Origin: Certhia americana | Taxonomy: Eukaryota > Chordata > Aves > Passeriformes > Certhiidae | DNA: 64,000 nt | Direction of reading: 5' to 3' | Assembly (NCBI GenBank): GCA_018697195.1 | Contig: CM031879.1 | Span: 29,578,473 to 29,642,472 of the forward strand | Shown here: positions 52,946 to 64,000 of the stretch, one piece after another | How positions within the stretch are numbered: position 1 is the stretch's first letter | How the letters are laid out: each line of letters begins with the position of its first letter | Notes under the pieces: generated by a model | Database searches by the model: none | Seen by the model: only the letters and a program-made list of their open reading frames with translations | What the model was told of the DNA's origin: nothing | Translations under genes and position numbers: made by a program

Positions 52946-55900
52946 CATCCACAACTTCTCTGTGCACCAGTGCAAGTAAATGCTCTTTTGAGAACATAGG
53001 TGTCACAGTATTATAGACTTTGTACGGAACATCATAAACAGCTCCAAAATGCATGATCCCATCTATCCTCACACAGCTGACATGACTTTTGCCACTTTTC
53101 CCTTGGCAGAATGACAAACAATGTGAAAAGTGGCTATTTTTCCTTGTCTTACACAGCATAACCCTCCCTGAAACTGTTTTGCCATGGCACTGGTTACAGT
53201 TGCTGTCTCATACCTACTTACAGCCTGGTATTTTGCCTGAAATAGAAAGATATAAAACAAAAATACAGCTGTGAGAGTGTTAGCATATTACAATAATGGT
53301 CTTAAATTTGGTTTGGGAGCATATAATCTTTTGTGGCTGATGGTTGGTGGGTGTTAAGGGAGAGACCAGAAAAAATATTCTTGTGGGTCTCCTGACTTAA
53401 CATCTGTTACGCAGTTACTTCAGGCTCTAGGAAAGTAGATTCAGGGACCCAGCAGTCCTTTACTGCATTAACATACATTAACATGTAGCAAGGTTTTGGC
53501 AGTGTAATAGTATTTAAACAGCTTAATCTTCCTTTGTCTAAAAAGAAAGAATACACGAGGAATATAGATCTATGCTGGCACATGAGCATTGCTTAAATAA
53601 ATAAAAAAAAAAAAAAGATGTTAGATGTGACATGAAATTTGTACAAGGCATAAAACATATGATGGCAGGCAAATTTATGGCAGCAAAAGCTGGAATTTAT
53701 GTAGAATCATCTATGTTAAGGTATGAATATGCATTATTTTATGAGACTTCATAGCCAAGTGTATTCACAGCTGTCAGAAAAAAATGTTTAATCTACTTAT
53801 CATATTGGGAGAGCTCCTAGATAATTTACGGATCTTAAACTAATTTTATGGCTTATAGAAAAATTAATATTTCCCAAATGCACAAATTTTAAATGTAAGT
53901 ACTGGAATATAAGTAAACAAAACCTCAAATTAAGTGGAGCTGTGGTGGTAAGGACACATCACTAACTCAAAGAAAACAACTCAAAGAGAGTATGATGTTT
54001 AAAAGATTCTTAAATTCATCATTAACTCCAGATTAATGTAATTTGAAAGTATAGAGTCAGAATTAGGCAACCTACCTAAATTAATGCATCCATATTTTTT
54101 AGTTAAGCTATTAGGTCTTGTAGGTGAAGCTAACATTATGTGCTTTGATCTGGAAAGCTGTAACTTAAAGTCTGGCCTAAGTGAAGATCTGCAGAGATGC
54201 ACTTTTCCTGTTCCTGGTAAGGAACTGTCTGTTAAGAAATGCTAAACAAATTTTTAATTTTCAATTTTGTAAATACTTCCATCTTCTCACAGAAAGAAGA
54301 ACTGGGAAATTCTTTTTTAAAGTATTTTAAAAATAATTGTTTTGATATTTCTATAGTGAATACTGTTACTGTGTTAACAGTAACGGCAATTAGATTTCTT
54401 TTTACTTGCCTTAGATTTATTTGTTTATTTTCAAACTTATACCCATTATTTGATACTGGGATGAAATTTTTTACTATTAGTAAGAAAAAGATTTCCAGTT
54501 AAAAGGATCTTTTTCTTAAATTAGAGAAATTATTTGCAAAAGGGCTTGCTTTCTAACTCAGACGTGATCCCAACCACTGATTTTCCAAACATAGCTCTAT
54601 AAATAAAACAAAATAGTGTTCTTCCATGTTTCACTGCTTTCTTCATATGGTCTCAAAGGAACAAGCCTTGCTTGTTACAGTTCTGCTTGGTAGTTTCCCT
54701 CAAATGGAAGTAAAGAAATGTTATGTCATCATGTAAGCTGCCGGTTAAATGTTTTAGTGCTTCATAAGTGTTATAAAGTCTTTCAATAAATCCCTGGGCT
54801 GTTGTCTATTTGGGTGTCCATTCCATGCTGTGGATGCTTAAATCTGTTGGCTTCAATTACAGTTATGGTTAAGACTACTTAGAATTCAAGCTATTTATTA
54901 AATACACAAACTAAAATCCAAACATCACACAAATCTTTGCTTTCCAGTCAATTTCAAGTTGATCTCTGAATGCGTGAGCTATTAGAAAAGACAGGCAGGC
55001 ACAGGGCAACTCTATTGTAGAAACTTATTTCTATACGGAAGTAAGGTAAAAAATGATAATTTGGCATATTCTTAAGATTCTGTTGTGTATATGCAAATAG
55101 TAATATCTAAGGTAATTCAAAGAGTGGAGCCTAAAATATAACTTTGCCTATGAAAACACACTTGTAAATTTCATTGGATTTGGCTTTTCACTTCATGAAG
55201 TTTCTGACAATTATTCCTTTAGATATTTATAAAAACAGATTTTACCAGTGTAGTGAATAACCTGCAGTGAACTCAGATGCAAATCAAGGCATTCTGCTTT
55301 GTGCTAGGTGCCTGCTCTACTTTAAGTTTGAAATGCATTGCTTCTTATGATGTTGGGTTTTTTGGGTTCTTTGCTTTAATTTTTTTAAATTTTTGTATTG
55401 GATAATTTTTGTTATTGCAAAAGCAAGATTTTTTGTAATGTTTGGGCCAAATATAGTGCAATCAGATGCTATGCAGATTTACCTAAAGAGCTTTGACAAC
55501 CTCTTAATCTTGATGTGTAGCGCACCATCTATTCTAGCCATGGCTGTTCAAAAACATATAATGTATGTCATGCTAAATTGCACACAAGCTGCTTGGTTAG
55601 TATGGATGTAATTACACCATAAACTGAATTGCAATTGAAAGTGAAAAATGGACCTATAGCAATATTTTAAAAGTTTATAGGCTTTTATGCTAAACCACAT
55701 TTTAGATTTTCCCAGACTGTCAGTAGTCATCTTGCTGCCCATTAACACTCCCCTCTTGATGAGGTAAGGGAAAGAAAGCCTCAGGGGCCAGAGATTTATG
55801 TTCTGATTTGACAATATTTTTAAGCCTATGTGTGGTTTTAAGTAGGGGTGCAGGACATGCTGCAGTATTAAGTAATTTTCGTCTGCTTGCCTGGAGGTTC

Positions 55901-56256
55901 CTCCTGGTCTGTGGAGTTTTGATACCTGTCTCATACTTGAAATTCTTCAGTCCTTGTGCTTTCAAAACGTCCATTGACCGATCCTTGTATTGATTGTTCA
56001 TGAACTGTAACGATCCCTCTTGCTTGTCTGATGTCTTTAATCTTTTTATCTGTCTCCATGACTAATCAATATTTATATTGTCATGGAGGCAGTATATCCA
56101 CATCCAGTCTTGTGTCTGCAAACTCACAGAATGTTTGTAAGACAGATTGGTATAGAAACAGATTAGCATTTTCTGAGATGGAAGAGGAAAGCATTCCAAG
56201 ATGTTGTAAATACATAGATAGAGTTACCTGAAATTGCATTTTCTTTCTACCAACAG

Positions 56257-56400
56257 GTCCCATAAGCAGCATTTTGGTGAACAAGTATGGTAGCCGACCT
56301 GTGATGATAGCAGGGGGTATCCTGTGTTCTTTTGGAATGATTGCATCCTCTTTCTGCAATAGTGTCCTTGAACTGTATATATGTATCGGTGTGGTTGGAG
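56257..56400 (+). CDS. SLC16A7: SLC16A7 coding exon 2: TM2 end, TM3 and start of TM4
   Basis: The exon is 144 nt long, the size I recall for this exon in SLC16 genes. It completes Gly72, encodes residues 73-119 and starts Gly120. It holds the end of TM2, the short cytosolic loop VNKYGSRPV (the RxGxR-like motif A region of major facilitator carriers, here KYGSRP at about residues 81-86), TM3 (about 86-104) and the start of TM4. The acceptor is CAACAG at 56251-56256 and the donor is GGAG|GTAAGA at 56401. Compared with the human protein as I know it, the loop is almost identical, while TM3-TM4 ([20 protein letters not shown]) varies more, as is usual for the family. Confidence 0.96.
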
Positions 56401-57953
56401 GTAAGAGTGCTGTTTAAAAGGTTATATTATGCAATGTTAACTAACTATTTCTAATATTGTTCGACAAATGAGCCTCACTGATCAAGAATTCTGTGTGTAC
56501 AGATGCAATCCAAGAAGGTAGTCAGATCAGTTAATTTCAGCTACCTGATCTAATCCTTTTAATTAACTGGTATGATGTTAAATTATTTCTTAGGACAATT
56601 CAGAAACAACTGATGAATTTATTCAGTAAATACTGTATGAATGTACTTTTCCATATTGCACTATAATTATAGTATAAAAAATTGATTTGCTCCTGACAGC
56701 ACTTACTACAGTCATTTGTGTACAATTTCACATTCACTGGTGTAGCTTTCAGTCATGTTGCTCTGCAAACAGGGTGGCAGTGGCTAGAGGCAGAGACCAT
56801 AGTCTAGTAGAATTGAGAAAGCTTGTCCCAGCTTTCTGTAGGTTTGTACACACACATACTCTCAAAGAAAAATATAACAACTTTCAGTTCAATAGTTTTC
56901 TGTTTAAAATCCCCGAGGGTCAATCACCAAATAAAATTATTCATAATCATCTATCAAAGGCCTAGATATTGCTAAAACAATGACTTAAAATTATTGTAAT
57001 GCCAGTTAACTAAAGAATCTCCTTATTAAAAGTTGTGGGTATTTTTTTTAAACTCCCTTCTCAGAATAAGGAAGGAGAGGTAAAATATTGTCAGGTAAAA
57101 AGTGAATGAGATACCTATATATTCAGGCTCGTCTTCCTTTATGTTGCGACTAAAGGAGGCCTTTTTTATTCAGATTAATCCTTAAAACACTTATTTTTGA
57201 CATCCAAAACTTGATCTCTACTGAAAGACTAAAGTCAAGAGTCTGGGAATGGATTATCAAGGAAGAAAGCTTCTCTCCTGTACCATCAAGCAGATGCATA
57301 TTAGAGATTATGGCTTAGATGTCTTAATACAGGGAGAAGGGCTAGAGGTTTGATGCATACACTCAGCTGTGGGTGGGTGGTCTGCTCCCATGTGTTTCCT
57401 TTACATCTCCTTAATAGTGACCTAGGGAAGGAGAGCTGAATGTGCTGAATGAGCCATTTTATGCTCCAGTTTTGCAGCCAAGTTGGATCTTAATTGGGGT
57501 TGAAAATAAGAAACTAGGAGATTTATGCATTTAAATAAATCCTACATTCATTGTAGCTGAGATGATATTTAATAGCTTTTGTTAAATGAGCCAAGAAAAG
57601 ATTGTATTATAGTTTAGCAAATATAAAAAGGGTGAGCCAAGGCACTGATACCATCATTCTTCTGTATGTGTTTCCTCTGTCTCTATCATTGCTGGACCAC
57701 AAAAAGTAGTTTTGGCTTTCCAAGCAGCACTACAGGGGAAAATGACCAAATGCCACCCTTACATGGTATTAACACTCATAGACAGCAGTGAGGCTGTGAG
57801 CTGTGAGGTGTTTTGTTCTCTGATGCTAGTTAGTTTCTATTGAGAACCATTGGATTGGATACTGCTCATTTTAAAAGTAACTTGAAAGAGGTGGGATGTG
57901 TTTTTCACTGCATGACCTGCTATAATATGTATTGTCTTTTATGTGTTGTTTAG
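56401..57953 (+). other. SLC16A7: SLC16A7 coding intron 2 (about 1.55 kb)
   Basis: This is a phase 1 intron with donor GTAAGA and acceptor ATGTGTTGTTTAG, splitting Gly120. The polypyrimidine tract is weak, with G interruptions, but the frame and protein alignment fix the junction. I see no repeat element or other gene in it. Confidence 0.9.
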
Positions 57954-58766
57954 GTCTGGGTTTAGCATTCAACTTACAGCCTGCCTTGACCATGATTGGC
58001 AAGTATTTCTATAAGAAGCGTCCCATCGCTAATGGATTGGCAATGGCTGGAAGTCCAGTGTTTCTGAGCACATTGGCACCTCTCAATCAATTCCTCTTTA
58101 ATGCTTTTGGCTGGAAAGGAAGCTTTCTTATTCTGGGAGGACTTCTTCTGAACTGCTGTGTGGCTGGGTCACTTATGAGACCTGTTGGACCAAAAAAAGT
58201 CCCTCCTGTGAAAAAAGATGTTGAAAAAGGCACTGGAGATTCTGCCTTGCACAAAAACAACAAGAAGTCTTGTTGGCAGACTATGAATAAATATCTAGAT
58301 CTGTCCCTCTTCAAACACAGAGGGTTTCTGATATATTTGTCAGGAAATGTCATTATGTTTATTGGTTTCTTTGCTCCAATAGTATTCTTGGCTCCTTATG
58401 CTAAGCACAAGGGAATTGATGAATATTCTGCTGCTTTTTTGCTCTCCATCTTAGCCTTTGTAGACATGTTTGCTAGGCCTTCCATGGGACTTGTAGCAAA
58501 CTCCAGGTTTATCCGGCCAAAGATTCAGTACTTTTTTAGTTTTGCTGTCTTGTACAATGGCGTCTGTCATATCTTGTGCCCTCTGGCAAAAAATTACACT
58601 GGCTTGGTGATATATGCTGTATTTTTTGGGTTTGCATTTGGAATGGTTAGCAGCGTTCTTTTTGAGACATTGATGGACCTTGTTGGAGCTGCCAGATTTT
58701 CCAGTGCGGTGGGACTTGTCACCATTGTGGAATGTTGCCCTGTGCTCATAGGCCCTCCTTTAGGAG
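57954..58766 (+). CDS. SLC16A7: SLC16A7 coding exon 3: TM4 to TM11, main transport core
   Basis: The 813-nt exon completes Gly120, encodes residues 121-390 and starts Gly391. It contains the second MCT signature, [20 protein letters not shown] at residues 136-155, leading into TM5. TM6 (about 173-194) is followed by a lysine-rich cytosolic loop (about 195-240), then TM7 (about 243-268) and TM8 (about 278-300). TM8 carries Asp290 and Arg294 (in FVDMFARPS), the equivalents of the MCT1 Asp/Arg pair required for proton and monocarboxylate transport. Phe356 lies in [10 protein letters not shown], matching the position in MCT1 that limits substrate size. The loop 195-240 is the most divergent part, as expected. 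The frame's upstream ATG near 57932 is intronic; the acceptor at 57951-57953 marks the true start. Donor: GGAG|GTAAGA at 58767. Confidence 0.97.
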
Positions 58767-61074
58767 GTAAGAATCTATTTCATTTTTTTTCAGACAATAC
58801 AGCATAATCTTGCAATGTAACATTGAATTAATATAAACGTTGTTCTTAATATTATTTAATGTTTTCACTGCGACTAGACATGTACCATAACAGCCTGATA
58901 GTAAAAAATAACTGCATCAGTTACTTTTCTCCAACCTAGGGGCAGCTTGAAGAGTGCTCACTTATGCTTGCTTAAACAACCTTAATTTACCTAAACAGAG
59001 AGAATTGAGATTTCCAGAGAGGAAAAAAAAACCAGGAAAGTGTCAGAAGGAGCACAGCCTGTTCAGCATTTTAGGCACGGTGCATACATGGTGGGATTCC
59101 ATCAGGGTGCTGTGGAGCATTGTGCCCTGGCGTGATTTCACACCCCAGGTCTGCTCACAGCCAGTCTTGTAGACCATTTCTGTGGCCAATAGATGTGGGC
59201 AAGGCAATTCAGAGGGGGAACTGACTCAAAGATGTCAGTGTTTCCAAAGGGAGCCTAGGTGTATCACTTAGACTGTATTCATAACATTTGGGCTTCTAGC
59301 AGCAAAAATGAAGACTATTTGCAGCAAGTCTTTCCAGGAAGTATTTTCTGTTTGCTAGCTTTTTTTGTCTGTATTCAGGAATGCTGATAGTATTCTAGCT
59401 TTATATTATGGAGACTTCTGATGATAGATTAAAAAAATAGATGCTCTAATTTTATTGAGAAGCACTGGTGTGTATCTTGGTGTGTGTCTTGCAGTATAAG
59501 CCTAACAATATCAGAATATAATACTGTACCCCCATTAGCACTGCCTCAGAAGTCAGCAAGATTATGTGTGCCTAAAAGCATTTATATATACCAAAGTACT
59601 TCAGATTACTGTCAGTATTTCTATGAAAATAGCATTGTTGTGTGCAATTCTGAATATGCCAAAACAATTCCACTCACTTCAATAAAATAATATTTATACA
59701 AGTAAATTTTTTAATACTTCTAAAGGCATTCCATATTTTTCTCATCATTTAACATACAAATCTACTTTGACAAACATAGAGCAAAATATATCCTCACACA
59801 GACTCTTTCTATGCCACCTAGTGGGGGGGCTGAGCTTGTAACCGCTGGAGTCCAGCCTTTTCACTCAGTTTCTGAAATCAGTATCAACTCAAAAGATATT
59901 AAATCTAATATTTATGGAACAGTGGCTTCCACAGTTATTTATTTTTCAGTATATTAACTTTTCAGGAGTTTTGGAAAACATTTTGTTGTGCTATTACACT
60001 ATGAATAATTGATTTAATTTGTTAAACAAAGGGGATGAACACATGGAAGAGCTAAGCTCCAGTTTTGACTAGTTCATATGTTTTAAAATAGTATGCTGAA
60101 GCATTTCTAATTCAGAATTTTGTTTTTAAATATATTTTTACTAGACTGCTTGTTGATAAAAATCAGCAAATTGCACTGTTTACACTAACAGTGTTGTACG
60201 CTTGCAGTGCTATTTGAGTTTGTCCTAATACTAGGTTTGTGAAAAAAAAAAAAGAAAAGCCTGGAATAATTTCATGGCTTGTAAATGTGTGTCAGGTGAA
60301 TAGGCTGGCATTATGTTTTCAACCCAGTAAGAGCATCTAAATACGTACTAAATTGAAGTGTGCAAGTTACCCTGTGAGTTTCAATTATAGTGTAGAAAAT
60401 TTCAGCGCTGAATACTTGGATACACAGAATTATTAATTTGGGAGTTTGGAAAATTTAGAAGGAATGCCCCATAAATTGGAAGAACTGTTATATTTTACTC
60501 TCCTTGTCATAAAGAAATTTAATCTCAGAGATCTGAATGTAAGTTTTAGGTTCAGGACTCAGAGTTTAAAACTCAGCAGCTGAGTGTGATGGCTGAAGGG
60601 GGAAGCCTTTCTATCTCTTTCACCAGTCTCAGGAAAGTAAACGTGAAAAGCAGGCAGCTGATACACAGAGGCAGCAGCCTAAAAAGCCACATACCTCTTC
60701 ATCCTATTGTCTTTACGCAGCCTCAGTGAGTGTCAGACTGTCACTCCAAACAATAGGAAACACAATTAGGAGGTGAATAAAATAATAAGGCAATGAAAGC
60801 ATGAAATAAAAGAGCTGAAAAACTGTCATTATTCATTAAGCTTTACTTACTTTGTTCTTCAGTATTTTATTATTGTCAGTGTCTTCAATGGCAATTGCAA
60901 TTTTTTAAGAGTTCCACTGCCTATTTTAGACAACTTTAACATACTCAAAATGTGTTTCTGCTCCAACTTCAAAACCAAAAAATATATAGATATTTCTCCA
61001 AGGAAAAGATGTGGATTATATTTGGTATCCTAGTCTAAATACTCTTTTTTTCTCCTCTTATCTTTGTATTTCAG
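58767..61074 (+). other. SLC16A7: SLC16A7 coding intron 3 (about 2.3 kb)
   Basis: This is a phase 1 intron with donor GTAAGA and a strong acceptor (TTTTTTTCTCCTCTTATC tract, then TTGTATTTCAG), splitting Gly391. It contains a G7 run at about 59822 and a poly-A stretch at about 60242. I see no other gene or recognisable transposon. Confidence 0.9.
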
Positions 61075-61346
61075 GTTGGTTAGTAGATGTTACTGGTGAA
61101 TATCAGTACATGTATTTTGTCTGTGGAGTCATTGTGACTGTGGCCAGTATCTGGTTATTCATTGGCAATGCCATCAACTACAGGCTTCTGGCAAAAGAAA
61201 AGAAGTTAGAAGATGAGAAGCAGAAAGCACAGAAGAATGCTGACCCAAAGGAAGCAGAACCATTAACAAACAATGAGAATGAAGATGCTTCCAGCAGAGC
61301 TGATAAAGCTCTTGAAGATCCATCAGAAAGAGAAACCAATATTTAA
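61075..61346 (+). CDS. SLC16A7: SLC16A7 coding exon 4: TM12, cytosolic tail and stop
   Basis: This exon completes Gly391 and encodes residues 392-480 and TAA at 61344-61346. A short loop ([12 protein letters not shown]) leads into TM12 (about 402-425), then the conserved INYRLLAKE and an acidic, lysine-rich cytosolic tail ending SERETNI, the same terminus as mammalian MCT2. The tail between residues 435 and 470 is low-complexity, rich in K, E, N and D, and typically variable between species. Residue 392 is Trp where human MCT2 has Lys and MCT1 has Arg; the acceptor and frame are otherwise unambiguous. The ATG at 61011 lies in the intron and is not a start. Confidence 0.96.
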
Positions 61347-63889
61347 TCTGAAATACAGCTCAGAAGGTAACATTTATGACATCCATTAGGAATATGTCTT
61401 CAAGACACAGGCCAGGTTTTGTGGTAATAATGATCAGTCACAATATTGGATGGGAACAGATTTTTGCCCTGTGGCAAGACTCTAAGCTAAATTACTATCT
61501 ACACTTTATTTGTTTCAGTGATACAAAATTACAATTACAGAGGTAGTGACTTAATGCAAATGAGTCCATTAAATTTTTACTCTGGACAATCAAGACTCAG
61601 ATAAACCAGGCTATAAAGCCTTCCAATGACAAACAGTTCTGTTTCTAAAGTATATTTAATGCAAAAGTATCTCTTATTCTTTTTTGGGAAGATACTTGCA
61701 TTTATCTTTATGATGTGGTTAAAGTCTATTGAAATAATCTGACCAAATTCTACTTACCACTAATATTAAAGAGAATAGTCAAAGATTTGTTTCAATAATA
61801 CCTGACCAAAGCACATTGAAACATTCTTCTTTTTTGTACGCCCACTGGATAAAAAATATGCTGCATAAGCAATTATGGATATAAAAGTTAAGTGTAGGAG
61901 ACAAATCATTGGTGAACATACTTCTAAAATATAGTAAAAAGCTGATTTATAATATATTCCAGACGTAGTTTCCTCCAGTGCTGACTGATTACATAGTACT
62001 TCAGTATATACATTTGAATTCAAAGTATGTTCACACCTTGCTAATTCAAACTAAACTAAAATCTGTGTGTACATAAAAGGTTTAAACCCAAGATTTAAAT
62101 TTCTAACAGGAGCGGCAATCAGTTTGTTTAACTATGTCTTCCTGTGTAACTGAAGGATCTGGATCAGACTGTGAAGCCATTTTCCTAAAGGGACTAGATT
62201 CATAATTTGCTGATGTTAAAAGGATCCTAACCCTTGGCTTTTGTGGCCTTAATGAGTTTCATCACAATGACTTCAAAGTAGATGCTTGGCTTTATTGACA
62301 AGTCGTTAGTAGTTTGATGGTTTCCTGAAAGGAGATTTAAGATCTAACTTCAGATCTTTGCAGATGGGTAGCTTCATACCAGTTCCCACTTCCCTTTCCT
62401 CGGAATTTAGTGAAAAGCTACTTCTTTTGTAGTGCTGCTTTGAGCAAAAATGCTGCAAGGCACCTTGACAATGCCAGTCTGGAAGCTTTGTATTGACAAA
62501 TCAGTTTTATGCAGGATGTTTAGTCTTGTGTCTACAATCTCATGCAGACTGTCATATAAATTAAAATGTCCACAATTGTTCCTCTTCCTTTAGACAAAAG
62601 AAAGCATTAATCTACAATTCTACTTTGCAGAAATCATTTAGTATTGCATTTGAAAGTTAAAAGTGCAAGCTCCTGAAGGTAATATGTGAAATTATTTCTG
62701 TTCTATTTCTAGGTAAGGAAAAGTGCTATTCATTTTGGAGGGATGCTTATAAATGCCTCAAAAATTGTGAAAATTAAGGGTCTGATTCATAAAACATTTA
62801 TGCACTGTTTATGCAGGATACACCTACACTCAATTCCAGGAAAAGAAAATTATTCATTTTAGTCCTCTTCTAAATCTCAAAAAGTTGGAAATATATTGGA
62901 CAGAGAGCTAACTGTGATAAACAAACTTTGAAGTGCCAATAACAAAATTAAAAAATCAATAGTAAAATCTAGTAGATGTGGGAGGGCTTTTTAAAAAGTT
63001 TTTTCTTAATATTATTATGTTCAATATTATTTTAATTTTTCTTCTAAAAATGTTGATAGTGCTTGCTTCTGTTTTGCTGGCTTATCATTTTATAAATTTT
63101 CACAGTAGTGCTGAATTTTTAAATTTTCTCATCACTGTTTTGGGGAGAAACATCATGAATCTACTCTCAGCATGGTACAGAATTTAATACCTACTCTTTA
63201 CCTAGCTATATTCAGGAAAAAAAAACTTCTCCAACAAATCCTGTAAATTTTTAGGAGCATCAGAAACAAAACATATGCATTTCAGAGTTTTGGGAGGAAA
63301 TGCAGGTTGCATGTTCAGATTTGAGCCATGCACTGTGTAAAGGGGAATGATTCAGTCCCAGTAAAATTACATTTCCTTTTCCAACCCCTTCAGGGAGGAA
63401 GTAAATATCTTGCACCTGCCTCTGAACTTTGGCCTTGCCAGTGCTCCATGACATGAAAGCATTGCTCTCTTTTTGGCTGTACAAACACATACTGAGTGAA
63501 TTTCAGGATCTCTGAAGGTCTTGTGTGCCCATAGCCAGAAAGTGAAGAGTTTCATAGATAGTAGGCTTTCATACAGTGAGGATTATCAGTTATAAATACT
63601 GGATTGTGAAAGATGAACTGAAATTTTAGCTGAAGAGCAGCCACCAGGAACATCACTCTGCTCTTGACAGCGACTGATAGAAAGGCAGAGATTATTTGAA
63701 AAGAGATTAATACAGAAGCTGAACCAAAATGTCTGAGGTAAAATTGTAGGTGCTTATTATTATCTTGGCAAAAAAGCATCATGAGTAAGAATACAGGATA
63801 AAAAACACGAAGTGTCAACTTCTGACTGAAGGCTGTTAAAAGTTGCTGTTGAGTAAATAAAGGATTCAGAAAAATGATGATAAAATAAA
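61347..63889 (+). other. SLC16A7: Probable SLC16A7 3' UTR, end uncertain
   Basis: Non-coding sequence follows the stop codon. I find no AATAAA for 2.5 kb, only ATTAAA variants at about 61568, 61765 and 62560. Canonical AATAAA hexamers occur at 63856-63861 and 63884-63889. Mammalian SLC16A7 transcripts have very long 3' UTRs, so a 2.5-kb or longer UTR is plausible, and the transcript may run past the window. The AT-rich sequence contains ATTTA-type elements. The end is inferred, not demonstrated. Confidence 0.5.
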
Positions 63890-64000
63890 GTCTCTCAGGA
63901 AATATGCAGGCAACTTGCCTGTTCTATGCAGGATCTCAGAATACAAAACAACATGGCATAGGAAAAAAAGGGAAAAACAAAGTTCTTTGAGCCATAGACA
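61890..64000. other. 3' end of window: UTR or flanking sequence, no gene seen
   Basis: The sequence is AT-rich with short frames only, and none of the minus-strand frames resembles a known protein. No transposon is recognised. Confidence 0.6.
63856..63889 (+). terminator. Candidate polyadenylation signals (two AATAAA)
   Basis: Two AATAAA hexamers lie 28 nt apart at 63856 and 63884, the first canonical signals after the SLC16A7 stop. A U-rich or GU-rich downstream element is not striking in the remaining sequence, so use of either site is uncertain. Confidence 0.3.

Larger units (their letters stand above)
34734..56256 (+). other. SLC16A7: SLC16A7 coding intron 1 (about 21.5 kb)
   Basis: This intron is phase 1, with donor GTAAGA and acceptor CTTTCTACCAACAG, and it splits Gly72. 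It contains CR1 LINE fragments near 40190-40311 and 51611-52945, a hairpin at 35567-35602, a possible cryptic exon at 35780-35981, a 21-bp tandem duplication at 47366-47407 and a 30-nt poly-A run at 51080-51109. The rest is AT-rich non-coding DNA in which I see no gene. Open frames in it are short, do not resemble any family I know, and lack supporting splice pairs. Confidence 0.9.
34490..61346 (+). other. SLC16A7: SLC16A7 gene body (MCT2), four coding exons plus 5' UTR start
   Basis: The gene encodes monocarboxylate transporter 2, a plasma-membrane proton-coupled carrier of lactate, pyruvate and ketone bodies (family knowledge: high affinity, 12 membrane helices, ancillary subunit embigin). 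Joining 34520-34733, 56257-56400, 57954-58766 and 61075-61346 gives one uninterrupted frame of 480 residues, against about 478 in human MCT2. The reading frame runs from a family-typical N-terminus (proline-rich, then DGGWGW) to the MCT2-specific C-terminus SERETNI. The last feature separates MCT2 from its paralogues MCT1, MCT3 and MCT4. All junctions are GT-AG and phase 1. There is no frameshift or premature stop, so the gene looks functional. The extent given runs from the splice acceptor of the first coding exon to the stop codon; non-coding 5' exons and the 3' UTR extend beyond it. Confidence 0.96.

Overview
The window is AT-rich vertebrate nuclear DNA with large introns and sparse interspersed repeats. 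The only transposable elements I recognise are fragments of CR1 (chicken repeat 1) LINEs. That repeat content, the low repeat density and the protein sequence point to a bird; a passerine or other non-galliform is plausible but I cannot fix the species, and another CR1-bearing sauropsid is not strictly excluded. There are no bacterial-style operons, CRISPR arrays, tRNA or rRNA genes that I can see.

The window contains one recognisable protein-coding gene, SLC16A7, which encodes monocarboxylate transporter 2 (MCT2). It lies on the + strand and has four coding exons: 34520-34733, 56257-56400, 57954-58766 and 61075-61346. Spliced, they give 1443 nt including the stop, an intact 480-residue protein. 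All three introns have GT-AG ends, are phase 1, and split a glycine codon. The first coding exon also carries 30 nt of 5' UTR behind a good splice acceptor, so at least one non-coding 5' exon lies upstream. A CCAAT/TATA-like arrangement ending in a splice donor near 4411-4513, and a GC-box/TATA pair near 31203-31250, are weak candidates for promoters. The 3' UTR begins at 61347; the first AATAAA signals I find are at about 63856 and 63884.

Layout: 1-34489 is upstream or 5'-UTR-intron sequence with microsatellites, a 10-N assembly gap flanked by a 47-bp exact duplication (23023-23126), one CR1 3' fragment (about 27980-28508) and several hairpins. Positions 34734-56256 are a 21.5-kb intron with a short CR1 tail (about 40190-40311), a long degraded CR1 reverse-transcriptase region (about 51611-52745) and an inverted CR1 piece directly after it (about 52760-52945). 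The three remaining coding exons are clustered in 56257-61346. Positions 61347-64000 are 3' UTR or flank.

I did not find a previously undescribed system. The observations most worth following are the rearranged CR1, with a missing 3'-UTR segment apparently present in inverted form next door; the probable false duplication at the gap; a candidate poison exon in intron 1; and the candidate 5' promoter/exon.
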